This document shows positions 48,300-60,390 of a stretch of 64,000 nucleotides of DNA, piece after piece (positions within the stretch are counted from its first letter, which is position 1; every line of letters begins with the position of its first letter). This DNA comes from Takakia lepidozioides. Its lineage: Eukaryota > Streptophyta > Takakiopsida > Takakiales > Takakiaceae. Under the pieces are notes generated by a model, which saw nothing but the letters and a program-made list of their open reading frames with translations, did not search any database and was not told where the DNA came from. A program made the position numbers and the translations under genes. Location of the stretch: contig CM060731.1 in the NCBI GenBank assembly GCA_030704615.1, positions 62,228,756 to 62,292,755 on the forward strand, read 5' to 3'.

Positions 48300-51050
48300 A
48301 TTGCTCATTGCAGGGTGGGCAGGTGGACCAGGGTTTAGGGGACACACTCAGCTTTTTTGTCACCCTAGCGTGCCCAAGTTGCTGACATGGCAACTGCGGT
48401 CAGGTTAGGGTGAGCATACGATACCCCATAAAGCATAGGGAGGCGTGCTTCCCGAACCCCTTGAATGGGGCATGGTGGGCCGCGCTGGTCTTTCCAGGCC
48501 TGCGCCCTAACCTGAAATCAAGGGCGGTGGCAGCCTCGGGCCATTGCCGTGGGCCCATAGCAGGGCGGGCTGAGGAAGTGCAGCAGCCATGGTGGCAGAG
48601 CTCAGGCCTGGAGATAGACTCCCTCGCGGGATAGGAAATCCCAAACCGCCTCATATGAGCGGTTGGCCGAGGGGTTTGACAGGGGGTGGCAGGGGTCCCC
48701 ATGAAAGCAGGGGCCGGGTAGCCACAGGAGCTCCCAAACCCGGACAAAAACATAGGTGTGCCATCTGAAGACTTGGGCAGGGAACCTAAAAATGCAATGC
48801 CATTGTCTGATTGGCCCCAATTTATTTTGGGACTTCCTATGGATGCCCACAACACTTCAACCGGAAGGGATTAGGAATTTGCATGGCTGAATGGTCTCGT
48901 AGAATTTTAGGAAGAGACATTTTGGCCTGCCCAAAGGAAAAGAAATAATTTGACCCCCCCACTTTGTCACTACAAAGGAGCCCATTCGACAACATACCAG
49001 AAAAAACTGAAATTTTCAGAGAATGTGTGTTATCTGGTATGGAACAGCATTCTTGAGAGAGAAAAAAAAAAAAAAAAAAAAAACTGCCCAAATGCCAACT
49101 AAAACTGCTTATTTTGGCACCTATTACTTAGGAAGATTTTTTTCGGTCCCCACTCTACACTTTATAATCTTCACATCTGGCGGCTGGATTTTTATGAGAA
49201 AGTTTTTGGTAGGAGGTGGAAATAATTCCAACGGTCAGGGACAGAGAAACTCTCCAGATAAAAAAAAGTTCTGTGGGCCAGGGTCATGTTCTTACGCCAG
49301 TGCTTGAAATGGTACCCGGGCACTTTAACTGAACTCTTTGATATGCATCTTTGATATCTGACATCTCTAACTACTCGCCTATCTGTGCTGAGATTACTGT
49401 GCCAAGCGCAATGGGCTCAACGGCATAACAGGGAACAGGGGAAATTACTGTGTGAAAGGCCACCCGAAAATACACCAGGTTTTTCCCTTGAGGTTTTCAC
49501 AGGTTTCAGTTTCTAAGTTGCATATTCAAGCACTCTTCTACACAAAGTCTGCAAAACCACATCTGAGTTAAGATGAGTCAAAATCATTTTCAATCCTGGT
49601 CTTCCCGAGCGTAATCCTGGGTCTCCAAGTCTCAACTCGAAACCATAAGCGTCTTATTACAAAAGGGGGGGAAACCTTAATAGCTTTACAAAAGAAACCA
49701 AACTTTGGGAAACCCCAGTAAACGGAAGATTGGAATGTGAGTTCTGTCTTACCTATGTGAGTATTATGTTTGCTGTGAAGTTGCGGATGGCCTGGGGTTT
49801 TCAATCCGGGGCAACCGATCATGCTTCCACCGCGCCACAACAAGGAGGATGGAAGGCGTGGTCGGCCAGTCTTTACTTGATATGTGGGGCAGGCCGCCAG
49901 GATGGACTCCGGATGAGTGCCCGAGCTCACATCTCAAGTTGCCAAATGTGATCCATCTCACAAGACCCTCGCGTTGGAACAGTTGACGACGGAACTGACC
50001 ACTGAATTGACTTGACCTATTTTGCAAATCCAGTGTACAGGAAGAGCTCAGTCATGTATCGACAAGCAGGGTCTAAGATCCTCCACCACTCCTGTAGAGT
50101 CACATGATTTCTGTCTCTGTCTCTCACTTCGATTTTCTTTGTAGACTTTCAGTACTTCCTCTCTTGGATTGCCTTGGCTTAGGGCGAGCCATGCCACGGG
50201 AGAAATGGAGTTCATTATCATCCGTAAATTGCTCATGAATCAAGCATAAGATTGTCTCTCAATCGAAAACAAGTTTCTGGTAGTTACAATGAAGCATGGA
50301 ATTTTACCTAGTTTCAGTTTGTAGACACGTGTGCGGGAGAGTGTGAGAGAGGTGGGGTGAGGGGGGCGAGAGAGAGAGAGAGGAGCTGTATGAAGTCACT
50401 TTCAGCTGGGCCATGACATCTAGCTGTTACAACTAGTATAGAACAGTATTGCACAATGATTCCCGGAAGACCCACTCTTGAACTGGGTCTTGAATGTGTT
50501 CTCGTGAGCAGTGATACCACCAAAAACTCTAGTATAGAACAAGGGCATGGTGGATACGATCCTTCCATAAGGCCACTACCGCACGTCTGCATGAAGCAGT
50601 TGAAGCTGGAAAATTGTAATACCTTTCAGTGGTGCAGGCTGCCTTCAAGCAGCATCTGGGGCTTGACGGCCAGAACAAATAGGAAGGATAGAAACATCAC
50701 ACGTTTTTTTAACCAGAAAACAGACTCAGACTGTGGAGGCCAAACTTTATCATGGAAAAATGAAATGAAATGGTGCTTTATAACTTTATCATGGAAAAAA
50801 GAGGGTGAGCACGTATGACCCCCCAAGTGGACAAACTGCATGGGATCAACATGATCACCTTAAATTGTTCATCTGAAAACAAGAGCTTTAAAACTAGTAA
50901 AAAGTAGGAAATGGGTCTTCAAATAACCATGGAGCATTTTGATCAACAGATAATGAGACTTTTAACAACTGACATTTCACCGTATCCTAGGTCAGCTAGC
51001 TAATCCTGCTTGGAAGAGGAACTACAAGTGTGTCCTGGACACAACTCCTT
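48300..51050. other. No gene recognised
   Basis: Poly-A at 49060-49083. A fragment of the LINE family B tail (AATGAAATGAAATGGTGCTT) at 50759-50785 is antisense. Otherwise nothing is supported. Confidence 0.45.
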
Positions 51051-51056
51051 TTAAGC

Positions 51057-54000
51057 TTACACATTTTTCCACGAATTGCTTTCAACCCAGTCGAACGCAA
51101 TGGGACCCAACAATGACTGGGGTATTCCCAAAGAATCCACCAATGCCAGCGCGTGTGGCCGAACCTCCCCACACAAGTCAGCTACTTCTTTCCGGATCTC
51201 TTGAGACTGCTGTGACGACAGATACCCATACCTGTAAAATCAAGTTGAGCCATGAATCATAGAGCCAAAAAAAACGGAAAGGAACGTCATAACGTTATAA
51301 CTTCCACAGGAAGCCACTTATGCAACAGAAGTTTGAACCAAACAACAAATCACAGCCTGAATTGCTGTGAGAGTGAAAGGGAGAGAGACAGAGGCAAGCA
51401 TACTTGGAATATGATGCAACCTGGTGTACAGAGGATTGTGTATATGTACCTCAAGAAGACAGGCTCCTCATCAGTTACAGAGAGCACATATAGTGTACTT
51501 AACAGACTAAGAATATCCTGCAACACGAGTGATATCTGTGAGAAGGAGATCCACGAGCAGGATCTCAAAGCAGGAATCATGTATTTGCCTTTTGAAAACA
51601 TCTCAAGTGTACAGCAGCATATTATCCTGTGTCAAGTGCTGAGTCATCCCAGACAATCACAGTCAATTTGTGGAAACTATGATCATAGAAGAAAAAAGTT
51701 GGTTGAAGCCATGCTTACCTTCAAGGGACCTGCTGTTTGCTGCTCCTCAGCAGCCAAGAAACTGTCCAGTATTAAGCGCTCTGAGAAGGCCTGTCCCGAG
51801 TCCCCTGCTAGTTGATAGCTCTGCCAGAAATCAGAGTGCACAACATTATACAACAACCGAGATCTCCGATGGATCGTGCTCAGATATCAAATTTCACAGA
51901 AGGAAACAAAATATTGCAACGAGGCCAGAGAGAGGAAGTAGTCGGTGATTTGCAAACTGCACCCCATTAACTGCGTCTACATGGAAGATCCCTTTGATAC
52001 AAGCCTTGTGACTTGTGTGGTCAACAGCTCCAATAAATCTCGCTCCCGCAGCTGAAATAGTGCCATCTGATACAGACCAGGAGCATATATAAAATTAGAA
52101 GTTTCCTACGAGCAGGGAGAAAAGAACCAGGTTTGCATATCAAGATTCTTAACCTAGACACCTTACAGAAACAATCTCCAAACCTAAGGGCAGGGTGCCT
52201 ATACATCATAGCCAGCATTCCAAACTCAGCCATAATAATCAGCAGCTCTTACAATCCAGTATAAATCCTGGATTCCAAGATATTCAGACTTCTGCCAGGT
52301 TTGGCTTTGAATCCAGCAATTCACACCCTTGGTATCAGGGTAGGAAACTGACTTTTTCATGCCAAATGCAAATGCAGCAAATAGCAGTGCAAGGGATGCC
52401 GCTACACTGGTGTCGTTCTCTTCTTTCAGAGATAAGACAACTTAGGCAACCCTAGTAGACATATGTGATTCTTTCACAATCTCAATCAACATAAAATATC
52501 AAAAATTTCCGAGATACTTTTTCTTTTGCAAGCAAGAAAAAGTATGTGGAGTCGTTTGCTAAGCCCTTGGTAACTGTTTCATTCTCTTGGGGTTCAGAGG
52601 ATGCCACAGCCATATTGGAGATTCACGAAAGTGAACAATGTCAACAAACCAGGTTGAATTGACGAAGGAACATTTGTTGGCTCCTCTATATTCGAAAGAT
52701 GAGACTACACTGAGTGTCAAAATCGCTAAGCCCTGGTTCTGCCTTCCCTAGATGTCACCTCCTCTCCTTTGATGGAAAACTACTTCTATGATGTCCTTTC
52801 TCCACGTAACACCTCCCTCAAGTAACATCTATGTTATTGAACAACTTAAGAGAAATAAATGGATGGAATTTCAAGTTTATTACGGCAAGGACTACGCTCC
52901 CCACCTTTAGGACCACGTTCCTAATTAATCTCCAATTTTGTTCCCATGTTCCCAGTCCTCGCTCCCCTATTCCCTCACTGGGATCGAGAAGGGGGAGCGG
53001 GGACCGGAAACAGGGCCAAAGGGCGAAGAGGGGAGCGAGGAGCATTCCATAGGGCAAGGAGGGTAGCGGGGAGCGGGAACAGGGGAGCGAGCCGCGTTCC
53101 ACCGCGAGGAGGGGAGCGGAGAGCGGGCCTGGGCCTGGGAACAAGATGGGACAGTGGAGCGGGACACTGGGATTCCCAGGCCGAGGCTGGGAGCGGAGCG
53201 AGGATCTTGGACTTATAATTTTTTTTAAATGGAAACTACAATAATTAATTTTATGTGCAACTAATCACTCACCATGCTTGGGCTGCGACGTATTGAACCT
53301 CAGACCTCTCCACTATACTGCGTCACCCAGCCACTACACTACCGTCCGCTTATTGCAAAAGCCTTGATTTTTTAATATTTTACCCTAGAATACAGGCTCG
53401 CAGGTGAGAGGGGAACAACGGGAGGGGGTGGGGATTTGACAGTAGCGCGCCCCCCCGGAATGTCGCCTGTATGGCTATCCCGGCGTCCGTACCGGCAAGC
53501 TCCCACGCTTGCATTCAACTCGTTGGATAAGCCTAGTCGACTCTGTGTGCGCTTGAGCAGGTAGCCCAGTGGTTGGGTGTTTGTGCCTTGCCTGTGCATA
53601 ACCTAGGTGATCCTGGGTTCAATCCTTCCACATGTGCCTTCAAACCGTCCATTGGGCCCTCAATGGCCTGTGTGTTGAGCAGTAGGCTCTGTAAATTCAC
53701 TGGACGTTAAAGAAACCTTATCTTTATCTTTATCTGTTTTACGGATAAAAGTAAATTTTTTAAGAGTAAATTCCACTATTCACAGGAGGAGCCATAAGCG
53801 ACTAGTCGCTTCTTTACCACTATTTTGCAAATTGTGGCAAAAGTAGCTGGTATGAGAAGAGAGAAGATATGGAAACACACAACGACCTATAAGGGAGAAT
53901 TATTTGAAAAGTGAGTGACAACTTATACCTGGACTGTCCTCTTTCGAAGTGCGCCCCTGTCAAGCACAGCTGGGATCAGAGGGCGAGGCCCATTCATGTG

Positions 54001-57000
54001 CTCCAGCCCTAACCCCTTCAGGGCCTTGCCCTTCCTTTGAGCAGCAGAATACTCAGCAAGTAATACCTTGCTGACCTGCATCTGGCACACCATTCACAGA
54101 CAGATCTCTCAGGTTTGTAACATGAGCCTTGCCATTTACCAAAAACAGACAGAACTATCTGGAAAGTCAAGGTATTGAAGCCCTGGGAGTTGCCCAGAGA
54201 AATGAGCACCCACTTCTTCTAGTGCAGAATCTCCAGAGGATCACCTAAAAGCACACCGCTTTGAAAAATTGTACCTAAAAATATAAAGAGTTGCACATAA
54301 CCCCCTAGAAAGTTTTAGCGTTCTGGCATTGAAAATTAAAAATGATTTCAAACAGAACCAATAGAAGCCACCCTCAAGTAAAGAAAAAAATGCCTGCCAA
54401 CCTGCAGCATCAACACATTGTTGTCACCTTCAAAGGTTGACTGAACATCATACTCTGCTTTCAGCTGCCTGATACGATTTTCAGACTTCACACCCTGACC
54501 CCCCACATGCCTCCCGACATTCCTGCCACACCATCAAACTGCCGGTGTGAAAAATTTACCCTCTCTCTTTTTCTCTCTTTTCCTGAACCTCAGCCTTTTC
54601 TATGTTGAGCACTTGAGCAGGTAGCCCAGTGGTTGGGTGTTTGTGCCTTGCCTGTGCATAACCTAGGTGATCCTGGGTTCAATCCTTCCACATGTGCCTT
54701 CAAACCGTCCATTGGGCCCTCGATGGCCTGTGTGTTGAGCAGTAGGCTCTGTAAATTCACTGGACATTAAAAGAAACTTTATCTTTGTGTTCACTGGACG
54801 TTAAAGTAACTTTGTCTTATCTTATGTTCATTTGTGATGGGTTTCTTACTTGCTCAGTAACTTCAAAGACCACTTGAAGAGTGCGAAGGTTGTGCCAGGT
54901 AGACGTAGCCTTCAGGCCACTTGAAAGCACGTGGATGGTCTTGGCATCTGCGGCAGTTCGCCTCACAAAGATCTTCTTCAAATCCAAAACTGCAAAACTC
55001 AATGCGTACCTGCACACCTCCATGCAGAGCATTTGCAGAACATACTTTACTATGTCTGCATGAGGCTTGGAGAAAATGTACTCATAAGACGACGTTTGCC
55101 ATAGCCTTGTGGCCATTGACCCCGCGCCCAGTTTGAGTGGAACCCAAAGGGACAGAAACTACCTTTGTCAGGGCTGACGCGGGTAGTATGACTTACCTTG
55201 AAACAGGCAACTGATCCGAGTTTTCCAGAGATCCTCTATTAGTTTGAGGTCATCCATGATGGCCTCACCCATGTCAGACTGGAAACAGGTTCAGGGAAGT
55301 TTTCTGCCTAACTTGGAGAGAAAGATGCAGAAAGAGAGAGAAATGAAATGAAATGGTACTTTATAACGTCCGCGGAGAAAAATGAAATGAAATGGTGCTT
55401 TATAACGTCTGCTGAAAGCTCATAGAGCATATGCGACAAAATGGAAGAAAACATGAGAGAGGAAACAAAAACCCCAGGGGCCAGAGATAAAAACTATTGT
55501 TCGAGTGATTGTCTAAGGGTGAGTGCCTTGTGCAGGTACGCTGCCAAGCATTTCTCATAGAAAGTAATGTCCAGAGGGGGCCCCAAGGGCCTATGAGGTA
55601 AGGTAGAACGACCAGCAAACGACAGTTTGAAACACAATGTAGCAGTTCCTCATGTAGGTAAAGAAACCCTGGTTGGGTCTGCAACTGTTATGGCCTTTCT
55701 TTGTGTACCAAGGTTGTGAACAAGATGGGGTTTTGCAAGGTCCAATCTGGAATGTTTCCTGGTTTATCTCTGCAAAGAGAAAGAAGGGGGAGAAGCAGAG
55801 AGAGAGGGTGAGTAAGTACTGTAACAATTTTGTCATTAAAGTAGATCATGAAGGGGTGCAGGCATATAATTATTAATTATTAAATGCATAAGAGAGGGAC
55901 CAAAAAGACGTGTAGGGGATTACGTTTTGGCCAACAACGGGAGCAAGCGATGCTGGTGGCTTGGGTAGTCAAGCAAAAGCACCTCCGGCTGTCCTGGAGA
56001 GAGGGAGAAGGCACGCCTTGTGACGGCATACCTAATGGCCGTTGCCAAGCCTACCTGTATGAGACACACACCAGCAATCCAAGTTTGGACTCCAATACTT
56101 TTATCCAAAGGGACCAATGAAAATTTCCCCTCTCCATAATTATGCTTACTGCTTACCAGGACAATAAAGGCCTAGAAACACTAGAAGCCCTTGCTCTTAG
56201 GCTAGATATGTTCATGTTTCCCTCAGATATGGTTCACTACTTTGAGAACCAACCTTTCCTCGTAAGGACTGTCATATCTTCACTTGCTGAAATTCCCCCA
56301 CAAATGTATGAAGCTCCCAAAGTCACACTAACAATCAAAAGGAGAAAAGAGCAAAATTATCCCGCTTAGAACGAGCAGTATCTGCGATGCATATGTTCCA
56401 ATTCAGTTTATATGATGACGATGATACTATGTCTACGGGAAGACCATTGGTTGCATGGAAGAATCAGGGTATGGTCGAACCAAGGCTACTCCCCAACAAT
56501 ATACACCGGTCAATTCATCATATTCATGTTAAAGACCAGAGAAGTTGAAAGCATCAAGAATAATGTATGGTTTTGCCTCCTTTCATAGTGAAAGAAAATG
56601 AAACGGCAGAAAAGAGTACTTTAAGTGTACCTTGGCTTGATAAAGAGCAGTCACAGCAATTGTCACCCGACCTGATGTAAGGGGAGCCATCAAGGCACCA
56701 AACCTATGCAATAATTGCATCGACACAATCACATTCCATAACAACACAAGTCAAAACTCAAAAGGTTCTTACAAAACTAAACCTTTCTCGTTATTCTGGC
56801 ATATTCATGTGGAATCGAAGAAACTTAAAAGAACTGAATAAGAGAATACATCTCACTACACGCCCTCTCAACTGCAATAGAGTATGGGACAATACCTCAT
56901 CTGGATCACTGACTGCACTTTCATAGTGTCCATCGGGGGTCACATCAGCAACTGCATTGAGCAGGTTCTCGCGAGGAATTCGAACTTTGTCACACCTGCC

Positions 57001-58404
57001 AGAGGATCCCTTGTCAATCTCACATGCACTCCCTTTTTGGGGGTGGGAACTGAAGAACTGACCCAGATCATACTTTCTGAACAAAAACCTCAATCACAAC
57101 TGTCAAGAAATGCCGACATGGCTGGGCCACACTCTCCCTCTCTCAGTACTCCGTCTCTCTTTCTTTCTCTGTGTCCCTTCCATTTAGAGACAAGGGAAAA
57201 AGGTCAGGTAACAACTTCATAAACCTAGAAAACAGCTGTCGGCATCATTCAAAAATTGCAACGGTGTTGGGTCCTCTTGACTGTTCAAACCACACCACCT
57301 TTGCAGAAGTAGAATAGTCACACACACCCAAGGGAGAGCCAAAAAAAACTAGAACTTCTTGGCAACCAGCACAAGCCGAACAAATGCCTCCCTCTCCCTT
57401 TCCCTACTACCAATAGACCGTACTTACCAAATGCGACCATTGTCAACACCATTCATTCCAGTCTTGTGACCACAGTCAGCAATGTGAACTCCTGGACATA
57501 TGCGGCCTTGCTCATCACGTAGCTGGCAAATGAAGGCGTGAACCCCCTTTTTTCTACCATTGATCAGGAGCTGAGAAAAGAGAATAGTATGGGTTGCATG
57601 CTGCAATGGAACAAAACAGTCACTATTTAATCGTGTTATTTACGATCACAAATGTAGCTTGATCCGGTGAGCCTCTGTTGACAGGAAGATTACAGTTTGT
57701 TTCTTCACATTAAATATACCTTGTGCATGTCAGATTCAACATCCGGCTTTTGAAAAAAGTTACTCCTGCAATACTTTCTGCTACATCTTTCATGTACACC
57801 ACTTCAATGCCTCAGGTAATCTGGAAGATGCCAAATATGCATTGTCCAACTATAACATGTTCAGGAAATCCACGACAAGAACCGAGCATTCGTATGTTAA
57901 AGAACTGTGAGACAACAGACTTTGCCAGATGGCATGCTCAGTGTCTTGAAACATCTGTCATACTTTTACTTCCACATAAAGGTGCTTCAATGATTGTTTC
58001 ACAATGTTACTCAGTTCAGGATAGCAGCTAGAGAGTGTCGATTTCTTATCTGAAAGATATCACTCTGTGCCTGGACACTGGAGGGCTGACTTCAAACCCA
58101 CACTGTTTTCTTCTGTTACCGTACAGTCTACAACCCTTTCTGGATGTTCATTGCGTTCATTCATACATAGTGAGCAGAATTGTTCCTCCAGAACTAAGTT
58201 ACATACCCCTTGGGCACACTCTGTAAATCTGAGCAATGAAAGGATTAAAAAAAGTCAGATTTTAATATATCCAAATAACACAGTAAAAATGCTTACCTGA
58301 GCAGCCCCCCCAATCCAATATTTTTGAGCAGATTCACAAGGTGTGTTGATGATGAATTCCTGTGTAGAACGGTCGTACGTGGTAATTGTTTCGATTCCAC
58401 GAAC
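51057..58404 (-). CDS. ACX3: Peroxisomal acyl-CoA oxidase, ACX3-like, partial and with frame problems
   Basis: Flavoprotein of the first step of peroxisomal beta-oxidation (acyl-CoA to trans-2-enoyl-CoA plus H2O2). Minus-strand exons: 58404-58297, 57600-57428, 56995-56896, 56703-56631, 56054-55924, 55009-54874, 54522-54402, 54075-53929, 52066-about 52001, 51820-51719, 51517-51450, 51231-51057. Signatures in order: [10 protein letters not shown] plus [138 protein letters not shown], ending [12 protein letters not shown]. The QKYWIGGAA and HATHT text favours ACX3. Oddities: about 200 N-terminal residues are absent from the window, a C6 run at 54499-54504 shifts the frame, and canonical splicing 56896/56703 does not keep phase. 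Pseudogene or sequence error. Confidence 0.85.
52975..53210. repeat. Purine-rich GGGGAGCGGGA minisatellite-like tract
   Basis: Irregular repeats of GGGGAGCGGG and GGGAGCGAGG fill about 230 bp in an ACX3 intron, with GC content far above the surroundings. Several G3-4 runs close together could form a G-quadruplex. Confidence 0.7.
53552..53736 (+). mobile_element. SINE-1, tRNA-derived
   Basis: Internal pol III promoter: A box TAGCCCAGTGG (about 53561-53571) and B box GGGTTCAATCC (53615-53625) at normal spacing. An unrelated body follows, and the 3' end TTCACTGGACGTTAAAGAAA carries the tail CTTTATCTTTATC. A second copy lies at 54612-54820 with few changes. It sits in an ACX3 intron, opposite to the gene. 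Confidence 0.88.
54612..54825 (+). mobile_element. SINE-1, second copy
   Basis: Same head, A box, B box and body as 53552-53736. The last 40 bases are repeated once (TTCACTGGACATTAAAAG, then TTCACTGGACGTTAAAG), so the 3' end is duplicated. It lies in the ACX3 intron between exons 55009-54874 and 54522-54402. Confidence 0.88.
55075..55310 (-). repeat. LINE family A 3' fragment, antisense, in an ACX3 intron
   Basis: GTACTCATAAGACGACGTTT, CCTTGTGGCCATTGACCCCG and GTTTGAGTGG match the family 3' end. Further in, GGTCATCCATGATGGCCTC and CATGTCAGACTGGAAACAGG match 26070-26115 in antisense. Confidence 0.75.
55340..55620 (-). repeat. LINE family B 3' ends, two or three antisense fragments
   Basis: A tail-only fragment (AAATGAAATGAAATGGTACT) at 55340-55375 is followed by a longer one at 55380-55555 with AAAGCTCATAGAGC and CTTGTGCAGGTACGCTGCC. 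A GGGGGCCCCAAGGGCC block of the related group follows at 55562-55620. Confidence 0.75.
56142..56369 (+). other. Unrecognised open frame inside an ACX3 intron, opposite strand
   Basis: A 75-codon frame on the plus strand between ACX3 exons 56703-56631 and 56054-55924. Its composition is protein-like, for example [20 protein letters not shown], and further protein-like text continues beyond its stop in another frame until about 56545. I do not recognise the family. It may be a captured gene fragment or part of an unknown transposon; chance is not excluded. Confidence 0.3.
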
Positions 58405-58429
58405 CTGCCATGACATGATGAGTTAATAA

Positions 58430-59515
58430 TGAGTTTCTACTATCTGGCAAAGATGGAAAGGCAGGTTATGTCCGGGAGTACTCATTCAATATTGACTATC
58501 CATAGAACCCACACCCAGTTTGGATCATTTGGAAGAATCAGAAAAAGAGGAAATAGTCATTTTCAGTCATTATTTGCCCAATATTTAAAGAGAAAGGAAG
58601 AAACTGTAGAGCGTCCACATTGAAAACGAAACAAATCAATCATTCAAAGTACTGAATCCCATGGTGACCTTCAGACAAATCTCCACCCTTTGTAAGCCTC
58701 AGAATGAACGGCCAGACAAGTGTCTCATCCGTCCAAAGCAGCAGCCCATGGGAAGGGCCTATGCGAAGGCTATATTTAAATGTGTTATATCCAGAAGGTT
58801 GTCTCGTTGTCTCTTAACAACTTTGAGAATCTTCAAAATTGTAGCAATGATATGATACTATGGTAGCCTGTGTCGTTGGCCCAAGTGTCCATGTCATCTA
58901 AGTCCAAGTGCAATCCCCTATGTATCCAAGTGCGTCTCCTATGTCCAGGCCCACAAAACCTCAAACTGCAATTGGCTCTCTTGCTTTGCTTTGGCACAAG
59001 ATAAGAGGAAGGCAAGACTAGGGAGCATGACTTAGCAGAGCACACCAATCAGCGCCTTGACACGTTGTAACGTACTTTGACCCCATTTTCTCCGTTGACT
59101 TGCATGTCTCCACAAAATCTCTCTCTACAAGAGAGCCAACAAAACAAACACACAAACAAATAAACAGCCTGGCTTCATATATTGAGGACCCCAATCAAGG
59201 AATATATCAACTTTATGATGAAGACAAATGAGGGTTAAAGGCAAGAGCTTTAGATGCCGCCGCCTCCTCCTGAGATTGAAACATCACCGCAAAGAATCCA
59301 CGACCCATGGATTGGCAGAAAAGCTGACACAAGCCATCACTTCCCTCAATTACCCACTCACGGACCGATACCGATCCTTAAGTTTCCAAGGGAAAATCCA
59401 TGTTTTTAATATGAGCTACCATACCTCTGTCCCCTTTAATTAGAATTTGTTTACTTGAAAATGGCAGCATGCTACACCCTCTTAGAGCACATGGTGGGTT
59501 CAAATAGCTTTAAAA
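58430..59515. other. Upstream of the last visible ACX3 exon; minisatellite units
   Basis: Missing N-terminal ACX3 exons were looked for and not found. One inverted minisatellite unit lies at 58862-58960 (GCCTGTGTCGTTGGCCCAAG, then CCAAGTGCGTCTCCTATGTC). Confidence 0.5.
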
Positions 59516-59518
59516 ATA

Positions 59519-59745
59519 GGATGTGCCGTTGGCCAAATTGTCTAGTGTCATCTAAGCCCAAGTGCAAGATCTCATGTATCCGAGTGTGTCTCCCATGTCG
59601 AGGCCCAAGTGCGACCTCTAGGATAGCCTGCACCGTTGGCCCAAGCGTCCCGTTTGTGAAGCCGAAGTGCAATCTCCTATGTAGCCAAGTGCTTTTCCCA
59701 TGTAGAGGCCCAAGTGCGACCTCCAGTGTCCAGTGATTTTTTTTC
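59519..59745 (-). repeat. 107-bp minisatellite, inverted units
   Basis: About two units on the minus strand, for example GTTGGCCCAAGCGTCCC, GAGGCCCAAGTGCGACCTC and CCAAGTGTGTCTCCCATGT variants. The main array is at 61597-62226 on the plus strand. Confidence 0.75.
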
Positions 59746-60029
59746 AAATTTGGAAAAGAACAGGAGTGGCTACTGAGTTTTGCAAAAAACAGCCATATTT
59801 TCTGCTCATCCACTGAAATTTGGACAGAATCATCCTCCGCTGTACTTTCATCCATGTATATCATCCATATTAGGCAAATTCATCCAAGATTTATATTTGT
59901 TTTTGAGAATTTTGGCGATTTCATCCATGAGAAATAGGGAATTTATGACAGAATATTCTATTTTGATTTTGAGATCGAAAAAGTGCGAAATTTCGCCCCT
60001 GTCAAGATTTCATATATTGATATATCCAC

Positions 60030-60185
60030 TTTGATAATGGGCACATACCACGTTGGATGTGGTTGTGGGTTCAAACCACGGTCTAGTGTGTCATGAAGGT
60101 GTCCACCTTTCAGCTGGAAGGCAGTAGCCCTTGTGGTGAAGAGACACCATAAGTTACGCTCCCTTCGGGAGGCGTCATATATTTT
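60030..60185 (+). mobile_element. SINE-2, tRNA-like head and hairpin 3' end
   Basis: The head contains a T-arm-like TGTGGGTTCAAACCACG, the B box of a tRNA. Downstream come AAGGTGTCCACCTTTCAGCT, AAGAGACACCATAAGTTACG and a small hairpin CTCCCTTCGGGAG, then GCGTCATATATTTTT. Other copies are at 36862, 39989 and 48128. An A box could not be assigned. Confidence 0.65.
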
Positions 60186-60390
60186 TATTATCCACTTTGC
60201 TCTTTTTTGCAAATTTCCAGCGACCAAAAGTACTTGAAATTCCAAATTTCCCACATGAAGGGCCAATCGTTGCTCCAGGAAAGCCCACTTTGCTATTTTT
60301 TCCGAATTTCCAATGACCAAAAGTACTTGAAATTCCGTATATCCCATACCGCAGGTCCAAAAATCATGAGACTAAGTCGGTGCACCCCTC
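60185..60390 (-). repeat. Inverted partner of 62330-62460
   Basis: 60255-60390 is the reverse complement of 62330-62465, sharing AAAATCATGAGACTAAGTCG, GGTGCACCCCTCC and CCAAAAGTACTTGAAATTCC. A partial third copy precedes it at 60190-60250 in the same orientation. Confidence 0.75.

Noticed and set aside
51252-51815. 187-codon plus-strand open frame
   Set aside because: It overlaps three well-supported ACX3 exons on the other strand and has no motif of its own; a shadow frame.
55884-56120. Plus-strand 78-codon frame
   Set aside because: It lies over the ACX3 exon 56054-55924 encoding [10 protein letters not shown] on the minus strand.
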